Source: SIG437 sp045576235 (lineage in GTDB: Bacteria; Bacillota; Clostridia; UBA1381; UBA9506). Taken from it: a DNA stretch of 64,000 nucleotides. Location of the stretch: contig JAZNGA010000054.1 in NCBI GenBank assembly GCA_045576235.1, forward strand, positions 39,489 to 103,488, in the 5' to 3' direction. A model generated the notes under the pieces. That model was not told the origin of the DNA, searched no databases, and saw only the letters and a list, made by a program, of their open reading frames with translations. Shown one piece after another: positions 8,947-16,877 of this stretch (position 1 is its first letter; the number at the start of each line of letters is the position of its first letter). Position numbers and translations under genes: made by a program.

Positions 8947-9960
8947 ATGAACACAGAGAATATAAATCCTCAGGATAATAGCTCACAGAGAAAAAACGAT
9001 GCATTGGAAATGGCTATACTCCAGATAGAAAAGTCATTTGGCAAAGGCTCTGTTATGCGCCTTGGAAGCAATGTTAAGATGACTGTTGAAGCAATTCCGA
9101 CAGGTGCGCTCAGTCTTGACCTTGCTCTCGGAATTGGCGGTCTTCCAAAAGGAAGAATTGTTGAAATCTACGGACCTGAATCTTCAGGTAAGACGACGGT
9201 TGCGCTTCATGTTGTTGCAGAAGCTCAGAAGCTTGGCGGAGAGGTTGCATTTATTGACGCTGAGCACGCGCTCGACCCTGTTTATGCAGAAAAGCTTGGG
9301 GTTGATGTTGATAATTTAATCGTGTCTCAACCTGACACGGGCGAGCAAGCCTTAGAGATTGCAGAAATGCTCGTTCGAAGCACGGCGATTGATGTTATTG
9401 TTATCGACTCAGTTGCGGCTTTAGTTCCGAAAGCTGAAATTGAGGGCGAAATGGGAGATTCTCATGTAGGCCTCCACGCAAGACTGATGAGCCAGGCGTT
9501 AAGAAAACTTGCAGGCGTCATCAACAAATCCAACACAGTGGCAATTTTCATAAACCAGCTTCGTGAAAAGGTTGGCGTCATCTATGGCAACCCCGAAGTT
9601 ACAACGGGAGGACGCGCCCTTAAGTTCTATTCATCCGTCCGTATGGAAGTCAGAAAAACTGAATTTATCAAACAAGGCGCAGACAATGTTGGCGCAAGGA
9701 CAAAGGTTAAAATCGTGAAAAACAAGGTTTCTCCTCCTTTCAAAGAGGCAGAATTTGATATTATGTATGGCGAAGGCATCTCTAAAGTCGGATGTATCTT
9801 GGATGTTGCGGCAGAAAAAGGTGTTGTCTCAAAAAGCGGAACATGGTATAACTATGGTGAAATGCGTTTAGGTCAGGGAAGAGAAAATGCGAAAAAATAC
9901 CTTCAGGAAAATTCAGAGCTTTTGGATGAAATTGAATCAAAAGTCAGGGAGTTAATATAG
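8947..9960 (+). CDS. recA: Recombinase RecA
   Basis: The strand-exchange ATPase of homologous recombination and SOS co-protease. At 337 residues it is slightly shorter than typical, mostly in the acidic C-terminal tail. It contains KSFGKGSVMRLG, Walker A GPESSGKTT (about 68-76), the FIDAEHALDP strand, IVIDSVAALVPKAEIEGEMG, and loop L2 around FINQLREKVGVIYGNPEVTT. AAGGAG lies eight bases before the ATG. No LexA-type operator was recognised upstream, where the gap from cinA is only 25 bases, so it may share the upstream promoter. Confidence 0.99.
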   Translation: MNTENINPQDNSSQRKNDALEMAILQIEKSFGKGSVMRLGSNVKMTVEAIPTGALSLDLALGIGGLPKGRIVEIYGPESSGKTTVALHVVAEAQKLGGEVAFIDAEHALDPVYAEKLGVDVDNLIVSQPDTGEQALEIAEMLVRSTAIDVIVIDSVAALVPKAEIEGEMGDSHVGLHARLMSQALRKLAGVINKSNTVAIFINQLREKVGVIYGNPEVTTGGRALKFYSSVRMEVRKTEFIKQGADNVGARTKVKIVKNKVSPPFKEAEFDIMYGEGISKVGCILDVAAEKGVVSKSGTWYNYGEMRLGQGRENAKKYLQENSELLDEIESKVRELI

Positions 9961-9961
9961 C

Positions 9962-11251
9962 ATGGTAATCAAAAATGCATACATAATAACCATGGACGAC
10001 GAAAAAGTTATCCATAGTGGTTATATTGTCACGGAAGGCAAAAAAATAACATATGTCGGAGAAGAGCTTCCCATTGGCATTGACACAACAAAAGTGATTG
10101 ATGCGCGAGGCGGCATTGTTCTGCCGGGGCTCATCAATGCACACACTCATTCTCCTATGTCTATCCTCCGTGGTTATGCAGATGATTTGCCGCTTCATTC
10201 CTGGCTTTGTGACAAAATATTTCCGGCAGAAGATAAGATTGATTCCGAAAGCGTCTATTATGGCTCTCTTTTGTCGATTGCAGAAATGATAAAAGGCGGC
10301 ACCACCGCTTTTAGCGATATGTATTTCACAACCGAAAATGCTATTAAAGCTGCAATGGATTCAGGCATCAAGGCAAACATCTCTCCATGCATCACGGGTT
10401 TTGGAGAAGAATATGTTCCTCTGCTCGATAAAGCAAAAGAGCTTTATAAAACATATAATAACGAAAAAGACGGAAAAATCAAAATAGATTATTCTCTCCA
10501 CGCTGTCTATAGCTGCGGAAAAGAGGCTTTAAGCGCTGTTTCAGAAGCTGCATGGCAGGATAATACGGGTTTAAGCATCCACATCAGCGAAACAGAAAAG
10601 GAAAATGCGGATTGTTTTAAGGCTTATGGCATTTCCCCTTCCAAACTTCTTTTTAACACAGGAGTTTTAAGAAAAGGAACACTTGCCGCGCATTGCGTAT
10701 ATTTAAGCGATGAAGACATGGAGCTGATTTCAAAAACTGAAACAATCGTGGCAACAAACCCGACAAGCAACCTAAAGCTTGCAAGCGGAATAGCTCAGAC
10801 GACAAAAATGCTCGAAAAGGGAATCACGCTTGCCATAGGCACAGACGGGGCAGCATCAAACAATTCGCTTGATATGTTTGCCGAAATGAAGCTCTGTGCG
10901 CTTTTAGCAAAAGGAACAGAAAAAGATGCCTCGCGCATGACTGCATATGAAGCCTTGACCGCGGCAACAACAGGCGGAGCGGCTGCTCTTTCAAGACAGA
11001 ATGAAACAGGAAAAATCAAAGAAGGCTTTGATGCAGACTTTATCATTTTAGATGCCGACAGCCCTAATTTATGCCCCATTTATTCACCTGTTTCAAGCGT
11101 GGTCTATAGTGCAAATAGCGGAAATGTTGCCACGAGCGTAATCGGCGGTGAAATTGTTATGGAAAACAAAGAACTTCTGACGATAGATATGGAAAAAGTC
11201 AAACGCGAAGTTAAAAAATCTATTGAAAGAATTGGAATATCACAGTTTTAG
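9962..11251 (+). CDS. mtaD: Amidohydrolase, probable 5-methylthioadenosine/S-adenosylhomocysteine deaminase
   Basis: A 429-residue metal-dependent amidohydrolase. Metal ligands are visible: NAHTHSPMSILRGYADD (about 57-73), the second histidine in SLHAVYSCG, HISETEKE, AHCVYLSDED and IGTDGAASNNSLDMF. The LRGYADDLPLHSWL element is characteristic of MtaD/guanine-deaminase-like enzymes that deaminate SAH and MTA to the inosyl forms. Substrate is inferred from family, and other amino-purine nucleosides remain possible. It begins two bases after the recA stop, with AGGGAG inside recA as a likely ribosome site. Confidence 0.85.
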   Translation: MVIKNAYIITMDDEKVIHSGYIVTEGKKITYVGEELPIGIDTTKVIDARGGIVLPGLINAHTHSPMSILRGYADDLPLHSWLCDKIFPAEDKIDSESVYYGSLLSIAEMIKGGTTAFSDMYFTTENAIKAAMDSGIKANISPCITGFGEEYVPLLDKAKELYKTYNNEKDGKIKIDYSLHAVYSCGKEALSAVSEAAWQDNTGLSIHISETEKENADCFKAYGISPSKLLFNTGVLRKGTLAAHCVYLSDEDMELISKTETIVATNPTSNLKLASGIAQTTKMLEKGITLAIGTDGAASNNSLDMFAEMKLCALLAKGTEKDASRMTAYEALTAATTGGAAALSRQNETGKIKEGFDADFIILDADSPNLCPIYSPVSSVVYSANSGNVATSVIGGEIVMENKELLTIDMEKVKREVKKSIERIGISQF

Positions 11252-11269
11252 AAAGTCAGGGGGATTGGA

Positions 11270-12001
11270 TTGAAAAAAATTAATATTCTCGGAGTAAATG
11301 TTGATAATGTGACTATGGAAAAAGCACTTGAGAAGGTCTTGGATTTTCTTGCAGGAGACGAACCTTCTTCTGTTTTCACGCCAAATTCAGAAATTATAAT
11401 GTCGGCATATAAAGACGAAGCTTTTTGCGAGGTGCTAAATTCTGCATCGCTCATCATTCCCGACGGGATAGGTGTTGTTTATGCCTCTCGCATTTTAAAA
11501 GCACCTTTGCCTGAACGAGTAGCAGGTTTTGATTTAGCAGACAACCTTATCAAAAAACTCTCAAATGGTGAAAAATCGTTCTATTTTTTTGGCGGAAAGC
11601 CGGGTGTTGCTGAAAAAGCAAAGGAAAATCTTTTGTCTAAATATCCCTCTCTTAATATTTGCGGTTTAAACGACGGATATTTTGATGACGAAAAAGAGAA
11701 ACTGATAATTGAAGACATTAAACAAAAGAAGCCTGATGTCCTTTTTGTTTGTCTCGGAGCTCCAAAGCAGGAAAAATGGATAAATAAACATAAAGACGAG
11801 CTCGGTGCGAAGGTTTTGTTGGGAATTGGCGGAAGCCTTGATGTTTTTGCAGGAACAGCAGAACGAGCTCCCGAATTTTATCGCAACCACGGACTTGAAT
11901 GGCTCTACAGACTCTTAAAGCAACCGTCCCGTTTTGTCAGAATGCTTGCCCTTCCAAAGTTTGGGCTGACAGTTTTTTTCAAAGGAAAAAGATTAAAATA
12001 G
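11270..12001 (+). CDS. WecG/TagA/CpsF family glycosyltransferase
   Basis: A 243-residue GT26 enzyme; family members transfer ManNAc or ManNAcA to a lipid-linked GlcNAc in wall teichoic acid, enterobacterial antigen or capsule synthesis. Motifs: TPNSEIIMSAYKD (with the family's N-S/A-x-x-I core), PDGIGVVYASRI, RVAGFDLADNL, FFGGKPGVAEKA, and KPDVLFVCLGAPKQEKWI followed by GIGGSLDVFAG and RAPEFYRNHGLEWLYRLL. The start is TTG at 11270 with AGGGGG upstream. No other teichoic acid gene is nearby, so its glycan is unknown. Confidence 0.92.
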   Translation: MKKINILGVNVDNVTMEKALEKVLDFLAGDEPSSVFTPNSEIIMSAYKDEAFCEVLNSASLIIPDGIGVVYASRILKAPLPERVAGFDLADNLIKKLSNGEKSFYFFGGKPGVAEKAKENLLSKYPSLNICGLNDGYFDDEKEKLIIEDIKQKKPDVLFVCLGAPKQEKWINKHKDELGAKVLLGIGGSLDVFAGTAERAPEFYRNHGLEWLYRLLKQPSRFVRMLALPKFGLTVFFKGKRLK

Positions 12002-12016
12002 ACAGAGGTATTGAAA

Positions 12017-12910
12017 ATGAGTGATTTTAAATCAGGCTTTGTCAGCATTATCGGAAGACCTAATGTTGGCAAATCCACTCTTTTAAACAGATTAATCGGA
12101 CAGAAAATTGCTATAATTTCTCACAAACCCCAGACAACACGAAATAATGTTTTGGGGATTTTGAGCGAAGAGAATTACCAGATTGTTTTCACAGACACCC
12201 CCGGAATTCACGCTCCTGCCACAAAACTCGGAGAATTTATGGTGAAGTCGGCTAAAGGTGCTGCGTCAAACGCTGATGCTGTGTTGTTTTTAGTTGAGCC
12301 AAAGGATTCTATCGGCAAAACAGAAGAAAAAATTATGGAGGATTTAAAAGGGAAAAACATTCCCGTCATCCTCGTAATCAATAAAATTGACACAATAGAA
12401 AAAGAAAAGCTCTTTTCCATTATCACCACCTACACGGAAAGCTTTGATTTTGACGCAGTTGTGCCGATAAGCGCGAAAGGGCGCGATGGAATCGAGCTTT
12501 TAAAGGAAGAAATTTTAAAACACATAGAAGAAGGCCCGATGTTCTATCCTGAAGATATGGTGACAGACCAACCCGAGCGCCAGATTGCAGCAGAGCTCAT
12601 AAGAGAAAAACTTCTCTATGCTCTTGACAAGGAAATTCCACATGGCGTTGCAATAGAAATTTTTGCAATGAAGGAAAAGAAAAACATTGTGGAAATTGAA
12701 GCAAACATTTATTGCGAAAAATCAAGTCATAAAGCCATAATTATTGGAAAAGGCGGTGCTATGCTCAAAGCAGTCGGAACTCAGGCAAGAGAAGACATCG
12801 AAAGAATGCTTGAGAAAAAAGTTCTCTTAAAGCTCTGGGTTAAGGTCAAAGACGACTGGCGAAACAACAATTTCCTGATTAAGAATTTTGGGTTTGAGCA
12901 GGAAAGTTAA
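12017..12910 (+). CDS. era: GTPase Era
   Basis: Era binds the 3' end of 16S rRNA and helps mature the 30S subunit. The 297-residue protein has an N-terminal GTPase domain with G1 GRPNVGKST (about 13-21), G2 in the KPQTTRNN region, G3 DTPGIH, G4 NKID and G5 SAK. A C-terminal KH domain follows with GVAIEIFAMKE and IIGKGGAMLKAVG. ATG at 12017 is chosen over the in-frame TTG at 12011 because AGAGGT at 12004-12009 is correctly spaced only for the ATG. The downstream yqzL-recO order is the standard Firmicutes one. Confidence 0.98.
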   Translation: MSDFKSGFVSIIGRPNVGKSTLLNRLIGQKIAIISHKPQTTRNNVLGILSEENYQIVFTDTPGIHAPATKLGEFMVKSAKGAASNADAVLFLVEPKDSIGKTEEKIMEDLKGKNIPVILVINKIDTIEKEKLFSIITTYTESFDFDAVVPISAKGRDGIELLKEEILKHIEEGPMFYPEDMVTDQPERQIAAELIREKLLYALDKEIPHGVAIEIFAMKEKKNIVEIEANIYCEKSSHKAIIIGKGGAMLKAVGTQAREDIERMLEKKVLLKLWVKVKDDWRNNNFLIKNFGFEQES

Positions 12911-12985
12911 GTAATTTTTTCCTTGCATAACATACGCTTCTCCGCTAAAAATATGAGCATAGATATTTTGCGCGGAGGACACTAA

Positions 12986-13135
12986 ATGTATAGAGAATTG
13001 AGCTGGAGCATGTTTGAAAAAACAGGCTCAATAGAACAATATTTGTTATATAAAGAATTAGAGCAAACGGATAAAAGTGATGAGTATGGAATATATCAAA
13101 ACAATGGGAGTTGTCTTGAAAAGGAAAATCATTAA
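12986..13135 (+). CDS. yqzL: YqzL-like small protein
   Basis: A 49-codon frame preceded by GGAGGACACTAA and starting at an ATG. The product starts MYRELSWSMFEKTGSIEQY and continues LLYKELE, a good match to the YqzL family of about 47 residues. That family has a W-x-x-F-x-x-T-G-x-I-x-x-Y-L-x-Y-K-E-x-E pattern and sits between era and recO in Bacillus. Its function is unknown. Its last 17 codons overlap the start of recO in another frame, so the two are probably translationally coupled. The C-terminal tail (after residue 30) does not look conserved. Confidence 0.85.
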   Translation: MYRELSWSMFEKTGSIEQYLLYKELEQTDKSDEYGIYQNNGSCLEKENH

Positions 13136-13820
13136 AGAGGGAGATGCTGTAATCTCTGTTTTAACCCCTGATATGGGAGTTATCACTGCTTTTGTAAAAG
13201 GTGCAAAAAATTATAAAAACAGAAACTCTGTGGGCTCTGCTCCTTTTTGCTACAGCGAATTTGTGCTGAGCCCGGGGAGAGAGATGTATCGAGTGAATTC
13301 GTGTCTTCTTTCTGAAAGCTTTTATAATCTCAGCACAAACATTGAGCGCATAGCCTATGCGACATACATTGCAGACCTCGTGGATTTCACCGTCAAGGAA
13401 AATGTGGGTGATGAAAGAATTCTCCCGTTCGTCTTAAACACCTTTTTCCTTTTGGCTAACTCGGATAAAAGCCTAAGACTTATCAAATGCGTTTTCGAAC
13501 TTAAGCTGATGAGCTTTTTAGGACTTGCACCTGAGCTTGGCGCGTGCGTTAAATGCGGGAAAAGCGAAATAGCTCACATATGCGCCGGCATCGGCGGCGC
13601 CCTTTGCGAAGCTTGCGGAAAAGACGAGCTGAAAATTTCTAAAACACTTTTAAGCGCGATGCGCTATGTCTTGGAAGCTGACGACAACAAAGCCTATTCC
13701 TTCAGCATACCAACTGAAATAATAAATGAATTTGAAAACCACAATTCTCTTCTTATAAAAGAGCACATTGCGAGGGATTTCTATTCTCTTACATACTTGA
13801 ATAAAATTATTGGAAAGTGA
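13086..13820 (+). CDS. recO: DNA repair protein RecO
   Basis: RecO loads RecA on SSB-coated DNA with RecR and anneals strands. Features: an N-terminal OB-fold starting YIKTMGVVLKRK and containing GDAVISVLTPDMGVITAFVKGAKN, then a helical domain with a zinc-binding cysteine set CVKCGK followed by LCEACG (about residues 155-183). The start is uncertain: GTG 13077, ATG 13080 and ATG 13086 are in frame and none has a clear Shine-Dalgarno. I chose 13086 because MEYIKTxGxVLKRK is the usual family N-terminus. It overlaps yqzL. Confidence 0.93.
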   Translation: MEYIKTMGVVLKRKIIKEGDAVISVLTPDMGVITAFVKGAKNYKNRNSVGSAPFCYSEFVLSPGREMYRVNSCLLSESFYNLSTNIERIAYATYIADLVDFTVKENVGDERILPFVLNTFFLLANSDKSLRLIKCVFELKLMSFLGLAPELGACVKCGKSEIAHICAGIGGALCEACGKDELKISKTLLSAMRYVLEADDNKAYSFSIPTEIINEFENHNSLLIKEHIARDFYSLTYLNKIIGK

Positions 13821-13826
13821 GAAACT

Positions 13827-15659
13827 ATGAATCTTGATAAAATATTAATGAACATCCAGAAGCCTACGCGCTACATAGGCACGGAATATGGTAGCATACA
13901 TAAAAATTTATCTGACATTTTCATCAGATTTGCTTTTTGTTTTCCCGATGTTTATGAAGTCGGAATGTCGCACCTCGGCATGAAGATTTTATATCATCTT
14001 TTAAACGAGCAATCTGATGTTTTTTGTGAGCGCGTTTTTGCACCGTGGGAAGACATGGAAGAAGAGATGCGAAAAAGCGGAGCAAAGCTATTTTCACTTG
14101 AAACAAGGTCGGAAATTTGCGATTTTGATTTCGTAGGCTTCACTCTCCAATATGAAATGAGCTATTCAAACATTATAAATATGCTTGATTTAGCAGGAAT
14201 TCCGCTCCAGTCAAAGAATCGAGGCGAAGAATTTCCGCTTGTCTGTGCAGGTGGCCCTTGCGCTTATAATCCCGAGCCTCTTGCCGATTTTGTTGACTTT
14301 TTTATGATGGGTGAAGGCGAAGCTGTTATAGTCGAGATAATGGATTTATATCGCGAGCACAAAAAAAGCGGAGGAACAAAGAAAGAATTTCTTAAAAAGC
14401 TTTTATCAGTCGAGGGCGTTTATGTTCCGTGCTTTTATGATGTTTCATATAACGACGACGGAACAATAGCTTCATTTGAGCCAAACGTTCCCGAGGCACC
14501 ACGAAAGATTAAAAAACGAATTATGGCAGACCTTGACAAAACTTATTTCCCCGAAACAATAATTGTTCCGTTTATGGAAACAGTTCACGACAGAATAACG
14601 CTTGAGCTTTTCAGGGGCTGCATAAGGGGATGTCGTTTCTGTCAGGCGGGCATGATCTACAGGCCCGTCAGAGAACGAAGTCCGAAGCGCCTGATTGAGC
14701 TTGCTAAGCAATTAATAGAAAACACAGGCTATGAAGAAATGTCTATGTCAAGCCTTTCAACAAGCGACTACACTCAGCTTGGCGAGCTAACAGAAGGACT
14801 TTTAGCTCTCACCGAGCCTAAAAAAATAAATTTAAGCCTTCCTTCACTTCGAATAGACAGCTTTTCTCTTGATTTGATGAGAAAAGTGCAAAAAGTCAGA
14901 AAGAGCGGCTTAACCTTTGCTCCCGAAGCCGGCACACAGCGAATGAGAGATGTGATAAATAAGGGTGTAACGGAAGAAGACCTTATGCGTTCGTGTGAGC
15001 TTGCTTTTAAAGGCGGATATGGTGGCTGCAAGCTATATTTTATGATTGGACTTCCAACAGAGACAGACGAAGACATCTACGGAATTGCGGACCTTGCTAA
15101 AAAGGTTGTCTCCGTTTATTTTGATGTGCCAAAGGAAATCAGAAACAAAAACTTTAAGCTGACAGTCTCGGCTTCATCATTTGTTCCCAAGGCCTTCACT
15201 CCGTTCCAGTGGGAAGCTCAGAACACAATGGATGAGCTGATAGCAAAACAAAATCTTTTAAAAGAAACCATAACAGACAAAAAGATTTCATTTAACTGGC
15301 ACGATTCTTCTCTTTCAGTTTTAGAAGGCGTTTTTGCGCGCGGTGACAGAAAGCTTTCTATGGTCTTGAAGCGTGCACAGGAGCTGGGAGCAAAATTTGA
15401 TTCGTGGCACGAATTCTATAAGCCTGAAATCTGGCAGCAGGCTTTTGATGACTGCGGCATTAACCCCGACTTCTATAATCACAGAAAAAGAGAATATGAT
15501 GAAATTCTTCCCTGGGACCATGTTGATGTTGGTGTTTCAAAGGAGTTCTTAATTCGCGAAAGCGAAAGAGCAAAACAGGGCATTGTCACAGAGAATTGCC
15601 GCGTCAAATGCGCAGGCTGCGGAATAACAAAAAGCTTTGGGGGTGATTTCTGTGGTTAA
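13827..15659 (+). CDS. B12-binding-domain radical SAM protein (TIGR03960 type)
   Basis: A 610-residue protein. The N-terminal portion resembles a cobalamin-binding-like Rossmann domain (CFPDVYEVGMSHLGMKILYH; CAGGPCAYNPEPLADFVDF). It is followed by a radical SAM core with the iron-sulfur motif CIRGCRFCQAGMIYRP (Cx3Cx2C, about residues 266-274) and a C-terminal cysteine cluster CRVKCAGCG. In Firmicutes these proteins occur just before a TIGR03936 partner, as here. The reaction is unknown to me. It starts seven bases after recO and overlaps the next gene by eight bases. Confidence 0.9.
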   Translation: MNLDKILMNIQKPTRYIGTEYGSIHKNLSDIFIRFAFCFPDVYEVGMSHLGMKILYHLLNEQSDVFCERVFAPWEDMEEEMRKSGAKLFSLETRSEICDFDFVGFTLQYEMSYSNIINMLDLAGIPLQSKNRGEEFPLVCAGGPCAYNPEPLADFVDFFMMGEGEAVIVEIMDLYREHKKSGGTKKEFLKKLLSVEGVYVPCFYDVSYNDDGTIASFEPNVPEAPRKIKKRIMADLDKTYFPETIIVPFMETVHDRITLELFRGCIRGCRFCQAGMIYRPVRERSPKRLIELAKQLIENTGYEEMSMSSLSTSDYTQLGELTEGLLALTEPKKINLSLPSLRIDSFSLDLMRKVQKVRKSGLTFAPEAGTQRMRDVINKGVTEEDLMRSCELAFKGGYGGCKLYFMIGLPTETDEDIYGIADLAKKVVSVYFDVPKEIRNKNFKLTVSASSFVPKAFTPFQWEAQNTMDELIAKQNLLKETITDKKISFNWHDSSLSVLEGVFARGDRKLSMVLKRAQELGAKFDSWHEFYKPEIWQQAFDDCGINPDFYNHRKREYDEILPWDHVDVGVSKEFLIRESERAKQGIVTENCRVKCAGCGITKSFGGDFCG

Positions 15660-16314
15660 ATATAGATTAAAATTCAGAAAATTTGGTGAAACACGCTTCG
15701 TTTCCCATCTTGATTTGGTGCGCCTTTTTACACGACTTCACACAAGAGCAGGAATTCCCCTTTCATATTCAGAAGGGTTTAATCCGCATCCTAAAATGGC
15801 AATAGCTCTTCCTCTTTCGGTCGGATGCGGAGGTGAGGGTGAATATGTTGATGTTACATATGACAAGGATTTGCCAGAAGACTTGATATTAGATACGCTT
15901 AACAAAAAAGCGCCGATAGGCATTGAAATTGTTAAAGTTGAGCGTCTTTTTGAAGGTGCAAAAAAGTTTTCCTCAATCACGGCGGCAGAATACACTATAA
16001 AGATTGAAGGAACCGGACTTAATAAAGAAAATCTTGCCGAGTTTTTCTCCCGCGATTCCATTGAAATTGAAAAAAAGACAAAACGCTCTTTAGCTGTTAA
16101 GAACATTAAAGAAAACATTTTCCATCTTGAAATGGTAGCTTCCTTCCCGGGCGGCGCAATAATTAAGGCAATAATTTCTGCAGGAAACGAGGCCACGCTT
16201 CGTCCTGACCTTTTGCTTTCAGCTATGGAAATGTATATTGATGGGTTTAAAGCAGACTATGTTGAAATCACAAGAACTGCAATTTTAGATGACAAATTTT
16301 TGCCGCTTCTTTAG
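15652..16314 (+). CDS. TIGR03936 family radical-SAM-associated protein (DUF2344)
   Basis: A 220-residue protein starting VKYRLKFRKFGETRFVSHLD, followed by YSEGFNPHPKMAIALPLSVG and GEYVDVTY, the hallmarks of the DUF2344/TIGR03936 family. It is the regular partner of the preceding radical SAM protein. The best start is GTG at 15652 with GGGGGTGA seven bases upstream, inside the end of the preceding gene. In many Clostridia the next genes are ribonuclease G, rplU and rpmA; here they are absent and a broken amidohydrolase follows. Confidence 0.9.
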   Translation: MVKYRLKFRKFGETRFVSHLDLVRLFTRLHTRAGIPLSYSEGFNPHPKMAIALPLSVGCGGEGEYVDVTYDKDLPEDLILDTLNKKAPIGIEIVKVERLFEGAKKFSSITAAEYTIKIEGTGLNKENLAEFFSRDSIEIEKKTKRSLAVKNIKENIFHLEMVASFPGGAIIKAIISAGNEATLRPDLLLSAMEMYIDGFKADYVEITRTAILDDKFLPLL

Positions 16315-16359
16315 ATAATAAAATTTTTATGTTTTTAAACAAGCAAAAAGGAGAACAAT

Positions 16360-16598
16360 ATGAAAATTATTGATGGGCACATTCATCCTTTTTTGCGCGA
16401 GAGTCAGAACATTAAAAAATATGACAACGCCTACACAGACATATCAGGAGGGGGACCCAGAGAAATGCCGCCGTCGGCGAAATGATAAGAAGGCTCGGAA
16501 AAGAGCGCGTCTTGTTCGGAACAAACTACCCCGTCTGCAACCCCGCATCTTTTCTCCACGCTGTCTTATATGAAAAACTGACCGACGACGAGCTTTAA
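16360..16598 (+). pseudogene. Remnant of an amidohydrolase_2 family gene (internal deletion, frameshift)
   Basis: After AAAAGGAG a frame opens with MKIIDGHIHPFLRE, the metal-binding start of TatD/amidohydrolase_2 proteins, and stops after about 41 codons at a TGA near 16484. In another frame, overlapping at about 16470, the sequence reads GEMIRRLGKERVLFGTNYPV followed by CNPASF, the C-terminal end of the same family (the G-T/S-D-Y-P motif with N for D), and ends at TAA 16596-16598. About 150-200 residues that should lie between are missing. This is a large internal deletion with frame shift, so the gene is dead. The intact start signals suggest recent loss. Confidence 0.85.
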
Positions 16599-16692
16599 CA
16601 TCTTTTCTGTAAAAATGCAGAAAGAGTCTATAAAATTAAAATTGAATGATATGAGATAATGAATCACATATCTAATTATAATTTTAAAAAAT

Positions 16693-16771
16693 AAAAAGAG
16701 GTTTTAAATTTAAGTGAATTAAATAAGGCATACTATGGCCTTAAAGCAATCACTTTTTAAAACCTCTTTTT
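16693..16771 (+). terminator. Long nested hairpin ending in a T run (probable terminator)
   Basis: The outer stem pairs 16693-16708 (AAAAAGAGGTTTTAAA) with 16756-16771. Within its loop AAGTGA (16712-16717) pairs with TCACTT (16750-16755), and AAGGC (16725-16729) pairs with GCCTT (16738-16742). The 3' arm ends in TTTTTTT, so it can terminate the plus-strand operon. The rest of 16599-16877 shows nothing else apart from the minus-strand terminator. Confidence 0.65.
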
Positions 16772-16827
16772 TTATTTAATTTATTTATTTTCTTAAAGCA
16801 CAAATAATAGTATTATAAACACTTTAC

Positions 16828-16859
16828 AAAAAAACAGGTGTCTCAAAGAGACACCTGTT
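16828..16859 (-). terminator. Intrinsic terminator of the cohesin-like gene
   Basis: A perfect 12-bp stem, AACAGGTGTCTC (16833-16844) with GAGACACCTGTT (16848-16859), has a three-base loop. On the minus strand it is followed by a run of seven T. Confidence 0.9.
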
Positions 16860-16877
16860 ATAGTTTGCTATAAAATT

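Noticed and set aside
15738..16196. 152-codon antisense frame inside the TIGR03936 gene
   Set aside because: No family match or Shine-Dalgarno; the plus-strand gene is unambiguous.
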